The notes: a model not told the origin generated them from the letters alone. Shown: positions 15,286 through 23,882, counted from the first letter of the stretch. The stretch: 41,034 nt of DNA from Candidatus Microgenomates bacterium (GCA_012797935.1 JAAZOC010000052.1:1-41034), one strand, 5' to 3'. Numbers and translations: made by a program.

Positions 15286-16161
15286 ATGGAAAATAAAAAT
15301 ATCCTTAAGATTCTTGTTATATCATTTTGTCTTCTTTTTGCAGTCTTTGTAATTGGCACTGCAGGAATGTGGATATACTCATCGTATAAAACAAGTGAAG
15401 TCTCTGAACAGAATTCCATATCAACAGGATATAGTGGTAGAGATGATATCGTAACTAGCATTACTCCTGATGTGGGAAAGGCAGAAGATATGGAATCTTC
15501 AGAACTAAGCATTATGAGAAATGCATATCTTAATATCTCTGTAGACGATATTGATAAAAGTTTAGAAACCATTCTCTCAGTAAGAGATGAATTCAATGCT
15601 ACATATGTTTCTTTGAATGATACAGGAAAAGGAATTGACAGAGTTATTTATCTAACAATAAAAGTAGAAGAGACAAAATTTGAGAATATGTATGAAAAAT
15701 TGAAGGATATGGATGTTGAAATAGATAGTACTTCCGTTAGTGAAAATGATGTTACTGAAACTGTTACTGATTTAGAATTAAGGCTGAAGAACTACAAAAG
15801 TGTAGAGACCCAATTACTAAGCATACTTAAAGATGCCAAGAGTGTTGAAGATACAATAGCTGTATACAAAGAATTAAATGATGTCAGGATGAATATTGAG
15901 AGTATAGAAAGTCAGTTAAAGAATATTGATTCTAGAACTGAGTATTCATACATTACTGTATATGTAAAACAAAGTACCTCTGGTGCTGAGTTAGAAGATG
16001 AAGAATGGAAACCATTAGGTGTGTTAAAAGAGGCTAGTAGAGCTTTAGTAAGTTTTGCTAAATTCTTTGTGTCTTCTTTAATATGGTTAGTTGTATTTGT
16101 ACCAGTAATAGCTTTGGTTGTTGTTCCTGTAGTGATAATACAAAAAAGAGCTAGAAAATAG
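15286..16161 (+). CDS. DUF4349-domain membrane-anchored protein
   Basis: The 291-residue protein has an N-terminal membrane segment (about residues 6-28), a DUF4349-like region with MRNAYLNISVDDIDKSLETI and the late TEYSYITVYVKQ strand, a helical coiled-coil stretch (about 160-215) and a C-terminal membrane segment (about 255-283) ending KRARK. Proteins of this family are predicted lipoproteins or membrane proteins of unknown function. The topology suggests that the DUF4349 region faces outside. It has its own promoter with a palindrome and is followed immediately by rnpB. No biochemical role can be assigned. Confidence 0.75.
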   Translation: MENKNILKILVISFCLLFAVFVIGTAGMWIYSSYKTSEVSEQNSISTGYSGRDDIVTSITPDVGKAEDMESSELSIMRNAYLNISVDDIDKSLETILSVRDEFNATYVSLNDTGKGIDRVIYLTIKVEETKFENMYEKLKDMDVEIDSTSVSENDVTETVTDLELRLKNYKSVETQLLSILKDAKSVEDTIAVYKELNDVRMNIESIESQLKNIDSRTEYSYITVYVKQSTSGAELEDEEWKPLGVLKEASRALVSFAKFFVSSLIWLVVFVPVIALVVVPVVIIQKRARK

Positions 16162-16167
16162 TATAAT
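16162..16167 (+). promoter_or_regulatory. -10 box for rnpB
   Basis: TATAAT lies directly after the stop of the DUF4349 gene and about 6 nt before the proposed 5' end of the RNase P RNA. No good -35 is visible. The position fits transcription starting at the first base of the RNA. Confidence 0.55.
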
Positions 16168-16171
16168 TATG

Positions 16172-16477
16172 GGTGCAAGTATTACAGGATGATTGCATTT
16201 ACTTTTAGTAAATGAGGAAAGTCCGGACTCCATGTCAGTCTAGAACATATCTAGATAGGTGCCAACGAGAGTTGGAAGGGAGTGATCTTTTGGATAAAAG
16301 GGCAACAGAAAGTTATACCGCCTAATTTATTAGGTAAGGGTGAAATGGTAGTGTAAGAGACTACCGGGTATTACAGTAATGCAATATCGCGTGGTAACCC
16401 CCTCCTGGAGCAAGGTTAAACCGCATAGATAGATAATCATCGTTATACAGAATCCGGCTTATTGTGTACTTGCACAA
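16172..16477 (+). ncRNA. rnpB: RNase P RNA (rnpB), bacterial type, shortened
   Basis: This catalytic RNA removes 5' leaders from pre-tRNAs. The conserved core blocks appear in order: GAGGAAAGTCCGGACTCC (5' half of P4), ACAGAAAGTTATACCGCC, AGGGTGAAATGGTAG with GTAAGAGACTACCG, CTCCTGGAGCAAGG, TAGATAGATAAT and ACAGAATCCGGCTTAT (3' half of P4). P1 pairs GTGCAAGTA (16173-16181) with TACTTGCAC (16467-16475). Between GGAGCAAG and TAGATAGAT there are only about 12 nt, so P15-P17 are nearly absent, whereas typical type A RNAs have about 70 nt there. Ends are estimated from P1. Confidence 0.93.
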
Positions 16478-16504
16478 CTCTCCTCTTTCTACATCAGATT
16501 GTTA

Positions 16505-16513
16505 TGTTATAAT
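16505..16513 (+). promoter_or_regulatory. Extended -10 promoter for the ThiF-GNAT-kinase unit
   Basis: TGTTATAAT is an extended -10 box located 30 nt before the ATG at 16544 and just downstream of rnpB. No -35 stands out. It marks the likely start of the three-gene transcription unit. Confidence 0.6.
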
Positions 16514-16543
16514 TTAACACAATAATCTACTATCATCTTAAAT

Positions 16544-17704
16544 ATGGAAAATGAAATAGAGAATAGTGAGAGTCTACAAGAGGATTTACAAAATCCAATT
16601 TCTTCTTTGTGCGAATTAATGGAAGCTAATGAATCAGCAAGGTATCTTAACTCCTTTGGGCAACTTGAGGGTATTAAAACTGTTGATCATTTGCTTAAAG
16701 AAATTAGAACAAAAGTAAAGAATACAGAACCAAAACAAGTACAAGAAGAGAAAGTATCAGTCCTTTCTTCTGAAGAATTCTATAAAGTATTTACAGCCTC
16801 TGCATCTAAATTTGTAGAGCAAGGAGTACAAGAGAAATTTAGAAGATCAAATGTATTAGTTGGCGGAGCTGGAAGTATTGGTAACCCAATAGCTATGATG
16901 GCTGTAAGATCAGGAGCTGAAAATATAACAATAGCAGACCCAGATGTTGTTGAAGATTCAAATCTTGCAAGACAAGAATATCTAAAAGATCAAGTTGGCA
17001 AGAACAAAGCGGAAATGACAGTTGAGAATATGTCGAAAATAAATCCATATGCAAAAGATAAGCTAAAAAGTATTCCAGAGGGTATAACAAAAGAAAATGT
17101 AGAAGAGTTAGTAAAAAATTCTGACATAATTATTGATGGTATTGATATCAGAGCCGCAGATATGTCTTGGGAGTTACACAAATATGCATGCCAGTATAAG
17201 AAACCTGTTATTGTTGGTTATGATATGGCAGGCACAGCAATGGTAGCTGTTTACAGGTATGATAAAGATGTAGAAAAAGTATTAAATGGTGAAATATCTG
17301 AAGAAACTATAGAAGAATTTAAAAAAGTAAAATCCGCATACAAAGAGGGAAGAATAAAAGAATCAGAATTTTTAAACTATGTATATGATACATTAACTGG
17401 GCCAATTAATCCTTTGAAAGTACCTGTTGAACAGTTCAAAGAACTAATATCTAGAGATAGTAATGATACCCGTACTTACCAAGATGGTACTACTTCCCGT
17501 TTGTTAAGTGCTTTAACGATTGAAACTATGAGAAAAATTTATGCCGGAGAAGAAGTTAAAAAGATTATTACTTTAGATTTACCATCATCTGTTAGAAGAT
17601 TTAATCCAACAATTTTTACAAAAGTAGGACTAATGTTAAAAGCTCTTAATGTTGTTAACAAAAGAGGTGCGGAAGTTAAAGATATGACAAATAAATTGAA
17701 ATAA
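16544..17704 (+). CDS. ThiF/MoeB/E1-like adenylyltransferase family protein
   Basis: The protein has 386 residues. Residues 1-95 form an unrecognised, mostly helical N-terminus. From about residue 100 a Rossmann-type E1 domain is clear: the nucleotide loop VGGAGSIGNP (about 107-116), acidic ADPDVVEDSNLARQ (131-144), and SDIIIDGIDIR. These match ThiF/MoeB/E1 enzymes that adenylate a protein or peptide C-terminus. The usual CxxC zinc pairs are absent, and the only cysteine in the helix after the core is in HKYACQYKK, so thioester chemistry is uncertain. No ubiquitin-like or sulfur-carrier partner is encoded nearby. It lies 7 nt upstream of a LuxI-like acyltransferase gene. Confidence 0.8.
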   Translation: MENEIENSESLQEDLQNPISSLCELMEANESARYLNSFGQLEGIKTVDHLLKEIRTKVKNTEPKQVQEEKVSVLSSEEFYKVFTASASKFVEQGVQEKFRRSNVLVGGAGSIGNPIAMMAVRSGAENITIADPDVVEDSNLARQEYLKDQVGKNKAEMTVENMSKINPYAKDKLKSIPEGITKENVEELVKNSDIIIDGIDIRAADMSWELHKYACQYKKPVIVGYDMAGTAMVAVYRYDKDVEKVLNGEISEETIEEFKKVKSAYKEGRIKESEFLNYVYDTLTGPINPLKVPVEQFKELISRDSNDTRTYQDGTTSRLLSALTIETMRKIYAGEEVKKIITLDLPSSVRRFNPTIFTKVGLMLKALNVVNKRGAEVKDMTNKLK

Positions 17705-17711
17705 AAAAATA

Positions 17712-18509
17712 ATGGACGAAAACAAAGAGGTCTCAATACAAGAGTTAGAACCGGAGAAGATTTTTTTCAATGTTGCGGAGACTGAGGAAGATAAACTAGG
17801 AAGATTGAAGGTAGTAACTGAAAGATATGGAAAAGAAGGGTATTTAGAAGATATAAAAGTACATGAATCTTCTTCTAAGATATCGGATCTACTAGAAAAG
17901 GGTGGTATCTCAATACTTGAGAAAGAATTACAACCTGGTGAATTTCAAGAATTTTTAGAACATGGAATTCTTGTTCATGATGAATCAGGACAAGATTATT
18001 ATATTGATAAATATACTTGGAATTCTGTGCCTTTTGTAGCAAAACAAGGTGGTGAATATGTTGGTTCTGCAAGAATGATAATAAAAAATGGATTTAATTT
18101 ACCAACACTTTCAGATCCGACTATTCATATTGATGAGAATTGGAAAGAAAAAGTGAAAGATTGTAAGATAGAATTCTCTCAGTTTGCTGTAAAAAAAGGA
18201 TCCCCTGCAGGAGTTTCAATTGGTTTGCTTCGTGCAGCACATATATATAGTAGAGATGTATTAAAAATATCAGATTGGGTTGCAACTATTGATGATAGAG
18301 TTGTAAGACTCTTGAACAGTAATTTCTTTCATTTTGAACTTCCACAAATAGGTCCAGGTGTTTTGTATTTAGGATCCCTTTCTGTACCTGTCCTTGTAAA
18401 CTTTGAGAAAGCTTTAGAAAATGCTGAAAAACACGAAAACAGTAAAAACATGGCACAATTCATAAGGGGAAATGATGTCGAAGGATTTGATTGGTATTCT
18501 GGTAAATAA
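17712..18509 (+). CDS. LuxI/FeeM-like GNAT N-acyltransferase
   Basis: The 265-residue protein has an N-terminal region of about 75 residues and then a GNAT-like core resembling N-acyl amino acid synthases (FeeM) and acyl-homoserine lactone synthases (LuxI). Visible signatures are FVAKQGGEYVGSARMI (LuxI proteins have a GSARLLPT-like segment), LPTLSDP, and KIEFSQFAVKK, which parallels the family's ExSRFAV with Gln at the usual Arg. The substrate cannot be read from sequence. The gene lies between the ThiF-like gene (7 nt gap) and a sensor kinase gene (16 nt gap), so a role in making an acylated signal is an inference from context. Confidence 0.7.
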   Translation: MDENKEVSIQELEPEKIFFNVAETEEDKLGRLKVVTERYGKEGYLEDIKVHESSSKISDLLEKGGISILEKELQPGEFQEFLEHGILVHDESGQDYYIDKYTWNSVPFVAKQGGEYVGSARMIIKNGFNLPTLSDPTIHIDENWKEKVKDCKIEFSQFAVKKGSPAGVSIGLLRAAHIYSRDVLKISDWVATIDDRVVRLLNSNFFHFELPQIGPGVLYLGSLSVPVLVNFEKALENAEKHENSKNMAQFIRGNDVEGFDWYSGK

Positions 18510-18525
18510 GAGTATATAAATAAAA

Positions 18526-20790
18526 ATGGAAACTGTCTTACTCTCTATAATCTGTATAGCTCTAGTTGGTTTGGGCTTACTTACTTTCTTTGCTAATACA
18601 AAAGGAAAAACAAATAGATATTTCCTTCTTCTTACACTCTTTGCTTCTCTCTGGATATTATCAAACTATTTTTCCAATATAAGAACTGATACTAATGAAG
18701 TTCTGTTCTACAATAAAATGATTTTCTTTAATACATCTTTCTTGGTCTATTTCCTTTATCTTTTTTCAACTGTTTACCCCAATCAAAAAAATGAAATATC
18801 CAAAACTGCTAAAATATTAACATTTATATTCACAATATTAACGGCCGCTATCTCATTGTCAGGATATTTAGTAAAAGATATATCTATCCAGCAATCTCAT
18901 TCGAATATTACTTTTGGAATTGGAATCATAATATATCTTTTACAATTTATACTATTCGCATTCCTCTTTATTTGGAATATAGTAAAAAGCTATAAAGTGT
19001 CTGAAGGAGTAGAAAAGGTAAAAGTTCAATATCTATTCCTAGGAATATCGTTTTCGCTTATTGGTACATGTATAACTAATTTAATATTACCAATCTTCTT
19101 TTCAAATTTTGAACTCTCAAACATTGGCCCATTATTCCTTCTATTCTTCATCATATTTACAACAGTTTCGATAGTTCGTTTTAGATTGTTTGGTATAAGA
19201 TTCCTTTTTGCACAAATAGTAAACACAATAGTTGGAACGGCAATCCCATATATAAGTTTCTTCCTAATATATTTCATATTCACGAAGTTTTTGGGAGGGG
19301 TTTTTTCTACTCTATCTTTGATAATTGGAATATTCTTTGCTCTTCTTTTTTCATATATTTATTCTCTAATTAAGGATAAATGTCGAAAGTTACTCCTTGG
19401 GAAATTTGCATACAGAGGTTTTGATCCAAACGAATTGATCACAAGGTATGTTAAAGATATTAGTACTGAATTGGATATGGATAAACTTTCAAATAATGTT
19501 TTAACTTTGATTAAAGATATTTTCAGCATCAGTAATATAGGTATTATCGTTTTCAAAGGAGAGGGGGAGAATATTGTATTTAAGAAATTGTGGGGGTATG
19601 AAGAAGACCAGTTTTTGTTTAATAGCTTAATTTCAGTTACAAAGTATTGGGATGAAGTAAAAGAGAATGTGCCAATTTTGAAAGAGGAGATATCTGTATC
19701 TGATGATGTAAATCCAAAACTAAAAGAAATTCACGATAATATGAAAAGGTTTGATCTTGAAATGATACTTCCTCTAAACAAGAGAGTAAGTTTGAATGGA
19801 TTAATCTTTTTTGGAAAAAGAGAAGATAAGAAAAATTTTACTGCTGAAGAAATTCAATTCTTAGAGAATATTGTTATGAATACTTCTGTCGCTATAGGTA
19901 GGGCAATTCTTTATGAAGAAGTTAAGGAATTTAATCTTACTCTTCAGGCAAAGGTTGAAGAACAAACAGAAGAGCTTCAAATAAAAGTAAAGCAGTTGCA
20001 AGAATCGAGAGAAAAAGAAAGAGATATGATTGACATTATGGGGCATGAATTGAGGACCCCTGCAACAGTTGTAAAACTTAATGCTGAACTTTTGGAAGGT
20101 TTTACTGAAAATATTATGAATAATAAAGAAAAGTTTAAAACATATGTATCTAGGATTCGAAATGCTGTTGAAAATGAAATTAAGCTCATTAATACTCTTT
20201 TGAGTAGTGCAAAATTAGAAGGTAATAAAATTGAATTGAAACTGGAGGAAATAGATATTGTTAAAGAAATAGAAATGGCAATTGTTGGTCATGAATTTAA
20301 GGCTAAAGAAAAAGGCTTAGGACTTGTAAATTCTGTTTTGAAAGATACTCCATCTATATTTGCAGATCATGCTCGATTAATAGAAGTGCTTAATAATCTC
20401 ATAGATAATGCAATAAAATATACAGAAAGAGGAACAGTTACAATTGATTCTTCTTTTGATGAAAAAATGGTTTATATAAGTGTGATTGATTCTGGTCAAG
20501 GAATTAGTGAAGAGGATATTGCAAACCTTGGAAAGAAATTCTTTAGAGTTGGGAATTATTTAAATAAAGGAGAGGGTAAACCTGATGTTGTAAGACCTGG
20601 TGGTACAGGATTAGGCCTCTATGTTACATTCGGCCTAGTAGAAAAAATGGGTGGCAAAATAACTGTAGAAAGTAAAATAGGGGTAGGAAGTACATTCACA
20701 TTTTCTCTGCCAAGATATGTTGGACAAGATAGCGGTAAAGTAAAATCTAAAACAAATAATATGTTTGAAAGGCTTGGATTACAAAGGTAA
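18526..20790 (+). CDS. Polytopic GAF-domain sensor histidine kinase
   Basis: The 754-residue protein starts with about nine hydrophobic helices (residues 5-280; the first seven resemble 7TM histidine-kinase sensor domains). A GAF-like domain follows (about 300-460), then a coiled coil (about 462-495). The H-box IMGHELRTPATVVKL places the phospho-accepting His at 507. The ATPase domain has NNLIDNAIKYTERG (N box), DSGQGISEED (G1) and RPGGTGLGLYVTFGL (G2). All catalytic boxes are intact. No response regulator is adjacent. Its pairing with a LuxI-like acyltransferase suggests that it could sense that enzyme's product. Its 3' end overlaps the convergent fmt by 12 nt. Confidence 0.9.
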   Translation: METVLLSIICIALVGLGLLTFFANTKGKTNRYFLLLTLFASLWILSNYFSNIRTDTNEVLFYNKMIFFNTSFLVYFLYLFSTVYPNQKNEISKTAKILTFIFTILTAAISLSGYLVKDISIQQSHSNITFGIGIIIYLLQFILFAFLFIWNIVKSYKVSEGVEKVKVQYLFLGISFSLIGTCITNLILPIFFSNFELSNIGPLFLLFFIIFTTVSIVRFRLFGIRFLFAQIVNTIVGTAIPYISFFLIYFIFTKFLGGVFSTLSLIIGIFFALLFSYIYSLIKDKCRKLLLGKFAYRGFDPNELITRYVKDISTELDMDKLSNNVLTLIKDIFSISNIGIIVFKGEGENIVFKKLWGYEEDQFLFNSLISVTKYWDEVKENVPILKEEISVSDDVNPKLKEIHDNMKRFDLEMILPLNKRVSLNGLIFFGKREDKKNFTAEEIQFLENIVMNTSVAIGRAILYEEVKEFNLTLQAKVEEQTEELQIKVKQLQESREKERDMIDIMGHELRTPATVVKLNAELLEGFTENIMNNKEKFKTYVSRIRNAVENEIKLINTLLSSAKLEGNKIELKLEEIDIVKEIEMAIVGHEFKAKEKGLGLVNSVLKDTPSIFADHARLIEVLNNLIDNAIKYTERGTVTIDSSFDEKMVYISVIDSGQGISEEDIANLGKKFFRVGNYLNKGEGKPDVVRPGGTGLGLYVTFGLVEKMGGKITVESKIGVGSTFTFSLPRYVGQDSGKVKSKTNNMFERLGLQR

Positions 20791-21762
20791 ATTTCTACCA
20801 ATACCATTTAGAAATTCTTTTTCACTCATTTTGTTTCTTCCTTCTATTTGGAGTTCATTTACTCTAAAACAAATATGTGGATCTTTTGTTGCAAATAGTA
20901 GCATGCCATTTTTCTGAAAGATAACCCCAGCATCTTTCTCTGTATGAACTTCTTCCAATGCGCATTTAAATATCTTCATACTTTTACTAGCTAGGCTTTT
21001 TATTCCAAGTTCATCGTCAAGTTTACACCAAGCTATTGGCCATGGTAGAAATGCTCTTACCATTCTCTCCGCATATTTTGGATCATGCTTGCTCAATTGT
21101 ATTTCAGCATTCTCTTTCGAAATATCTCTTTGCCAGCAGTAGGTAGCATCCTCATGTCTTTGAACTGTTGGAGCTATCTCGCCATTTATCCATCTGAGTA
21201 ACACAGGGATGAGTATTTCAGAGCTTTTCTCTACTAGTCTTTTTCTTAATGAAAAATTGGTATCATCTTCTTTAATATCTTCTCTGTACATCTCTAAAAC
21301 ATCACCTTCATCCAAACCCTCACTCATAATCATTATTGATATACCTGTTTCTTTCTCTCCGTCTAAAATTGCTTTTTGTATTGGAACAGCACCTCTGTAC
21401 TTTGGTAAAAGAGAAAAATGAATATTAATACACTTAAACTTTGGATACTCTAGAAAAGACTTTGGAACTATCTCTCCAAAAGCCTTGCAAACAACCAATT
21501 CTGGCTCGTACTTCTCTAAAACTTTTTCGTAATTATCTTTTTTACTTTCTGTATGGAAAACATGGATATCGTTCTTCAAAGCATATTCCTTAACCTCTGA
21601 ATGAGTGATAATTTGTTTTCTTCCAACAGGCTTGTCAGGAGCAGTTACTGCACAAACAACATCAAAATATTCACTCTCGTGCAAAACCTTAAGTGATTCT
21701 ACTGACTCCCACCCTGTACCTAAAAAAACTGTTCTAATTGGTTCTTTCTTTAAATCTCTCAT
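20779..21762 (-). CDS. fmt: Methionyl-tRNA formyltransferase
   Basis: Fmt formylates initiator Met-tRNA using 10-formyl-THF. The catalytic region reads CINIHFSLLPKYRGAVPIQK (usually NxHxSLLPxyRGaaPi) followed by TGISIMIMSEGLDEGDVLEM. The C-terminal tRNA-binding domain includes AERMVRAFLPWPIAWCKL. I chose the ATG at 21762 (MRDLKKEP), giving about 327 residues; a TTG eight codons upstream is less likely. It is reverse-oriented, convergent with the kinase gene and divergent from queA. Its presence implies formylated initiation. Confidence 0.95.
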   Translation of the reverse strand: MRDLKKEPIRTVFLGTGWESVESLKVLHESEYFDVVCAVTAPDKPVGRKQIITHSEVKEYALKNDIHVFHTESKKDNYEKVLEKYEPELVVCKAFGEIVPKSFLEYPKFKCINIHFSLLPKYRGAVPIQKAILDGEKETGISIMIMSEGLDEGDVLEMYREDIKEDDTNFSLRKRLVEKSSEILIPVLLRWINGEIAPTVQRHEDATYCWQRDISKENAEIQLSKHDPKYAERMVRAFLPWPIAWCKLDDELGIKSLASKSMKIFKCALEEVHTEKDAGVIFQKNGMLLFATKDPHICFRVNELQIEGRNKMSEKEFLNGIGRNLPL

Positions 21763-21796
21763 ACCTAATTCTACTGTAATATACAAACAATTACTA

Positions 21797-21802
21797 TATA
21801 AT
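21797..21802 (+). promoter_or_regulatory. -10 box close to the queA start
   Basis: TATAAT lies 10 nt before the ATG at 21813 (16 nt before the second ATG at 21819). Transcription would start only a few nucleotides before the start codon, so the queA mRNA is probably almost leaderless and has no room for a preQ1 riboswitch. Confidence 0.55.
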
Positions 21803-21812
21803 ACTCGTTGAT

Positions 21813-22835
21813 ATGAAAATGTCTGAATTTAAATACAATTTGCCGGAAGAAAAGATAGCTAAATATCCTCCAAAAGAAAGAGGTACTACTAAGCTACTAG
21901 TTTTAGACAGAAAATCTAAAAATATGGAACACAGGGTATATTCTGATATCTCAAAGTATATTAAAGCTGGAGATGTTTTGGTCCTGAATCAAACAAAGGT
22001 AGAGAAAAGAAGAACATATTTTCTGACAAGTAAAGGAAGGCGATTGGAGGTTCTTTTCTTGAATATTGTTGAGAATGATATGTGGAAGGTATTAATTAAA
22101 GGGGCTAGATATGTGAGAGAGAATGATTTGCTAATAGCTGAAGAGGATGAAAATATAAATATGACAGTAAAGAAAAGAGAGGGAGATGGATTTGTTGTAA
22201 TGCTTTCTGTTGATAGTAAGTATATGTTTGAGAAGATTGGTCATACTCCAATTCCTCCATATATGAAGAGGGGTGATAATGAAGATGACTATTTACGGTA
22301 CAATACAGTTTTTGGGCTTTCTGGGGGCTCTGTAGCCTCTCCTACGGCCAGTTTAAACATGACTGAGGTTATGATTGAGGAGATGAAGAAGAAAGGTGTA
22401 ACTATTGTGAATATTGAGCTCAATATTGGATGGGGAACATTTGCACCAATAAGGGAGGAAAATATTGAGGAACATAAAATTCACAGAGAAGAAATAGAGG
22501 TAAAAGAAGATGTTGCAAGGATAATAAATGAAGCAAAAAAGAATGGAAAAGAAGTTTGGGCAGTTGGTACTACTGTTGCTAGAACATTGGAAAGTTGTAC
22601 TGACGATAATGGGACAGTCTTTCCATATTGTGGAGAAACATCTCTTTACATATATCCAGGGTATAAATGGAAAATTGTTGATCATCTAATTACAAATTTT
22701 CATATGCCCGACTCAAGCTTGATACTTTTAGTATCATCATTTGCTGGTAAGGAATTAATTAAGAAAGCATACAATGAAGCACTGTGTTCAGATTACAAAT
22801 TTCTTAGCTATGGAGACAGTATGCTCATAATTTAG
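21813..22835 (+). CDS. queA: SAM:tRNA ribosyltransferase-isomerase QueA
   Basis: QueA converts preQ1 at tRNA position 34 to epoxyqueuosine using the ribosyl group of SAM. MSEFKYNLPEEKIAKYPP and the RGTTKLLVLDR segment open the protein. Family landmarks are GDVLVLNQTKV, GHTPIPPYMKR and HEREx-like EEHKIHREEIEV, plus NFHMPDSSLILLVSSFAGKE near the end. The 340 residues are normal. It is followed 11 nt later by tgt, the previous step of the same pathway. No preQ1 synthesis genes (queD, queE, queC, queF) are in the window. Confidence 0.95.
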   Translation: MKMSEFKYNLPEEKIAKYPPKERGTTKLLVLDRKSKNMEHRVYSDISKYIKAGDVLVLNQTKVEKRRTYFLTSKGRRLEVLFLNIVENDMWKVLIKGARYVRENDLLIAEEDENINMTVKKREGDGFVVMLSVDSKYMFEKIGHTPIPPYMKRGDNEDDYLRYNTVFGLSGGSVASPTASLNMTEVMIEEMKKKGVTIVNIELNIGWGTFAPIREENIEEHKIHREEIEVKEDVARIINEAKKNGKEVWAVGTTVARTLESCTDDNGTVFPYCGETSLYIYPGYKWKIVDHLITNFHMPDSSLILLVSSFAGKELIKKAYNEALCSDYKFLSYGDSMLII

Positions 22836-22846
22836 TAATATCAAGT

Positions 22847-23872
22847 ATGGAATTAAAAGATTTTGGTAAAAAAAATATATTTATGCCGGATGCAACAAGA
22901 GGTGCTGTTAGATTTTTGACAACTCAACAACTGAAAGATACTGGAACTGAGGCTATAGTTACAAATACTCTTCATTTGATGATTGCTCCTGGAGCTGAAA
23001 AAATGAAAGAATTGGGTGGTATAAAAAAATTAATGAATTGGGACGGAATTGTTTTGACAGATTCAGGTGGTTTCCAGGTGTTTTCATTAATTCATTCTAA
23101 AAAGTGGGAAGGAAAAATTGATGAGAATGGTGCTACTTTCAAATCGCCAAGGGAAGGAAACATTTACACTCTTACACCAGAGACCTCTATCGATATTCAA
23201 ATGTGTATAGGCTCCGATATCTTAGTTACTTTAGATGATTGCAGGAAAAGTGATTTAGATGAATCGGAAGCTAGGGAATCTGTAGATCGAACGGTTGCTT
23301 GGGCGAGAAGATGCAAAGATCATTTTGAGAAAGTATATGGTGGTACTAAGGAAACAGGTAAGTTGTTGAGTTGTGTAGTCCAGGGAGCAAAGTACCCTGA
23401 ATTAAGAAAGGAGTGTGCAAAAGCTTTGGTTGAGATTGGTTTTGATGGGTACAATTTTGGTGGCTTTGTAGTTGATGAAGATGGTGAGCTGGTTTTAGAT
23501 GAAATGCGGGCTGTTATTGAAAATACTCCTGTGGACAAATTTAAATATGCAATGGGAGTTGGCAAGCCAGATGATATACGAAGAGCATCTAAGATTGGGT
23601 ATAGAGTTTTTGATACAGTGCTTGTAACTAGAAATGCTAGACATGGAACTTTGTACTCTTCTGATATTGAAGATGAAGTCTTGAGAATTGGAAATTCAGA
23701 ATATTCCTCAGACCAAAGACCAATCGACTCAAACTGCGATTGCTACACATGCAAAAATCACAGCAGAGCATATGTCCACCATATGTTAAAAGCAGGTGAA
23801 GCTACAGGCATGACACTAGCAACAATCCACAACCTTGCATATTATCAAAAACTTGTACAAGGTCTGTCCTAG
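22847..23872 (+). CDS. tgt: Queuine tRNA-ribosyltransferase (TGT), C-terminus truncated
   Basis: TGT exchanges guanine 34 for preQ1 (bacteria) in GUN anticodons. Signatures: ATRGAVRFLTTQQLKDTG, VLTDSGGFQVFSL (general acid Asp), the nucleophile region FDTVLVTRNARHG, and the zinc site CDCYTC with a later His. The Cys after LDD in LDDCRKSD and Val in GGFVVDED resemble the bacterial preQ1-type pocket. The protein ends HNLAYYQKLVQGLS, about 25 residues short of the usual C-terminal helix; the last codons and stop lie inside the left end of the adjacent transposon-like element. It lies 11 nt after queA. Confidence 0.93.
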   Translation: MELKDFGKKNIFMPDATRGAVRFLTTQQLKDTGTEAIVTNTLHLMIAPGAEKMKELGGIKKLMNWDGIVLTDSGGFQVFSLIHSKKWEGKIDENGATFKSPREGNIYTLTPETSIDIQMCIGSDILVTLDDCRKSDLDESEARESVDRTVAWARRCKDHFEKVYGGTKETGKLLSCVVQGAKYPELRKECAKALVEIGFDGYNFGGFVVDEDGELVLDEMRAVIENTPVDKFKYAMGVGKPDDIRRASKIGYRVFDTVLVTRNARHGTLYSSDIEDEVLRIGNSEYSSDQRPIDSNCDCYTCKNHSRAYVHHMLKAGEATGMTLATIHNLAYYQKLVQGLS

Positions 23873-23882
23873 GTCTGTCCCT
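23860..23882 (+). repeat. Left inverted repeat of RAYT element
   Basis: AGGTCTGTCCTAGG is followed by a second TCTGTCC. It encodes the last residues (GLS) and the TAG stop of tgt in one frame, and the transposase stop lies at its right edge. Confidence 0.65.

Noticed and set aside
21780..21812. preQ1 riboswitch upstream of queA
   Set aside because: The -10 box lies about 10 nt before the start codon, leaving no leader long enough for an aptamer.
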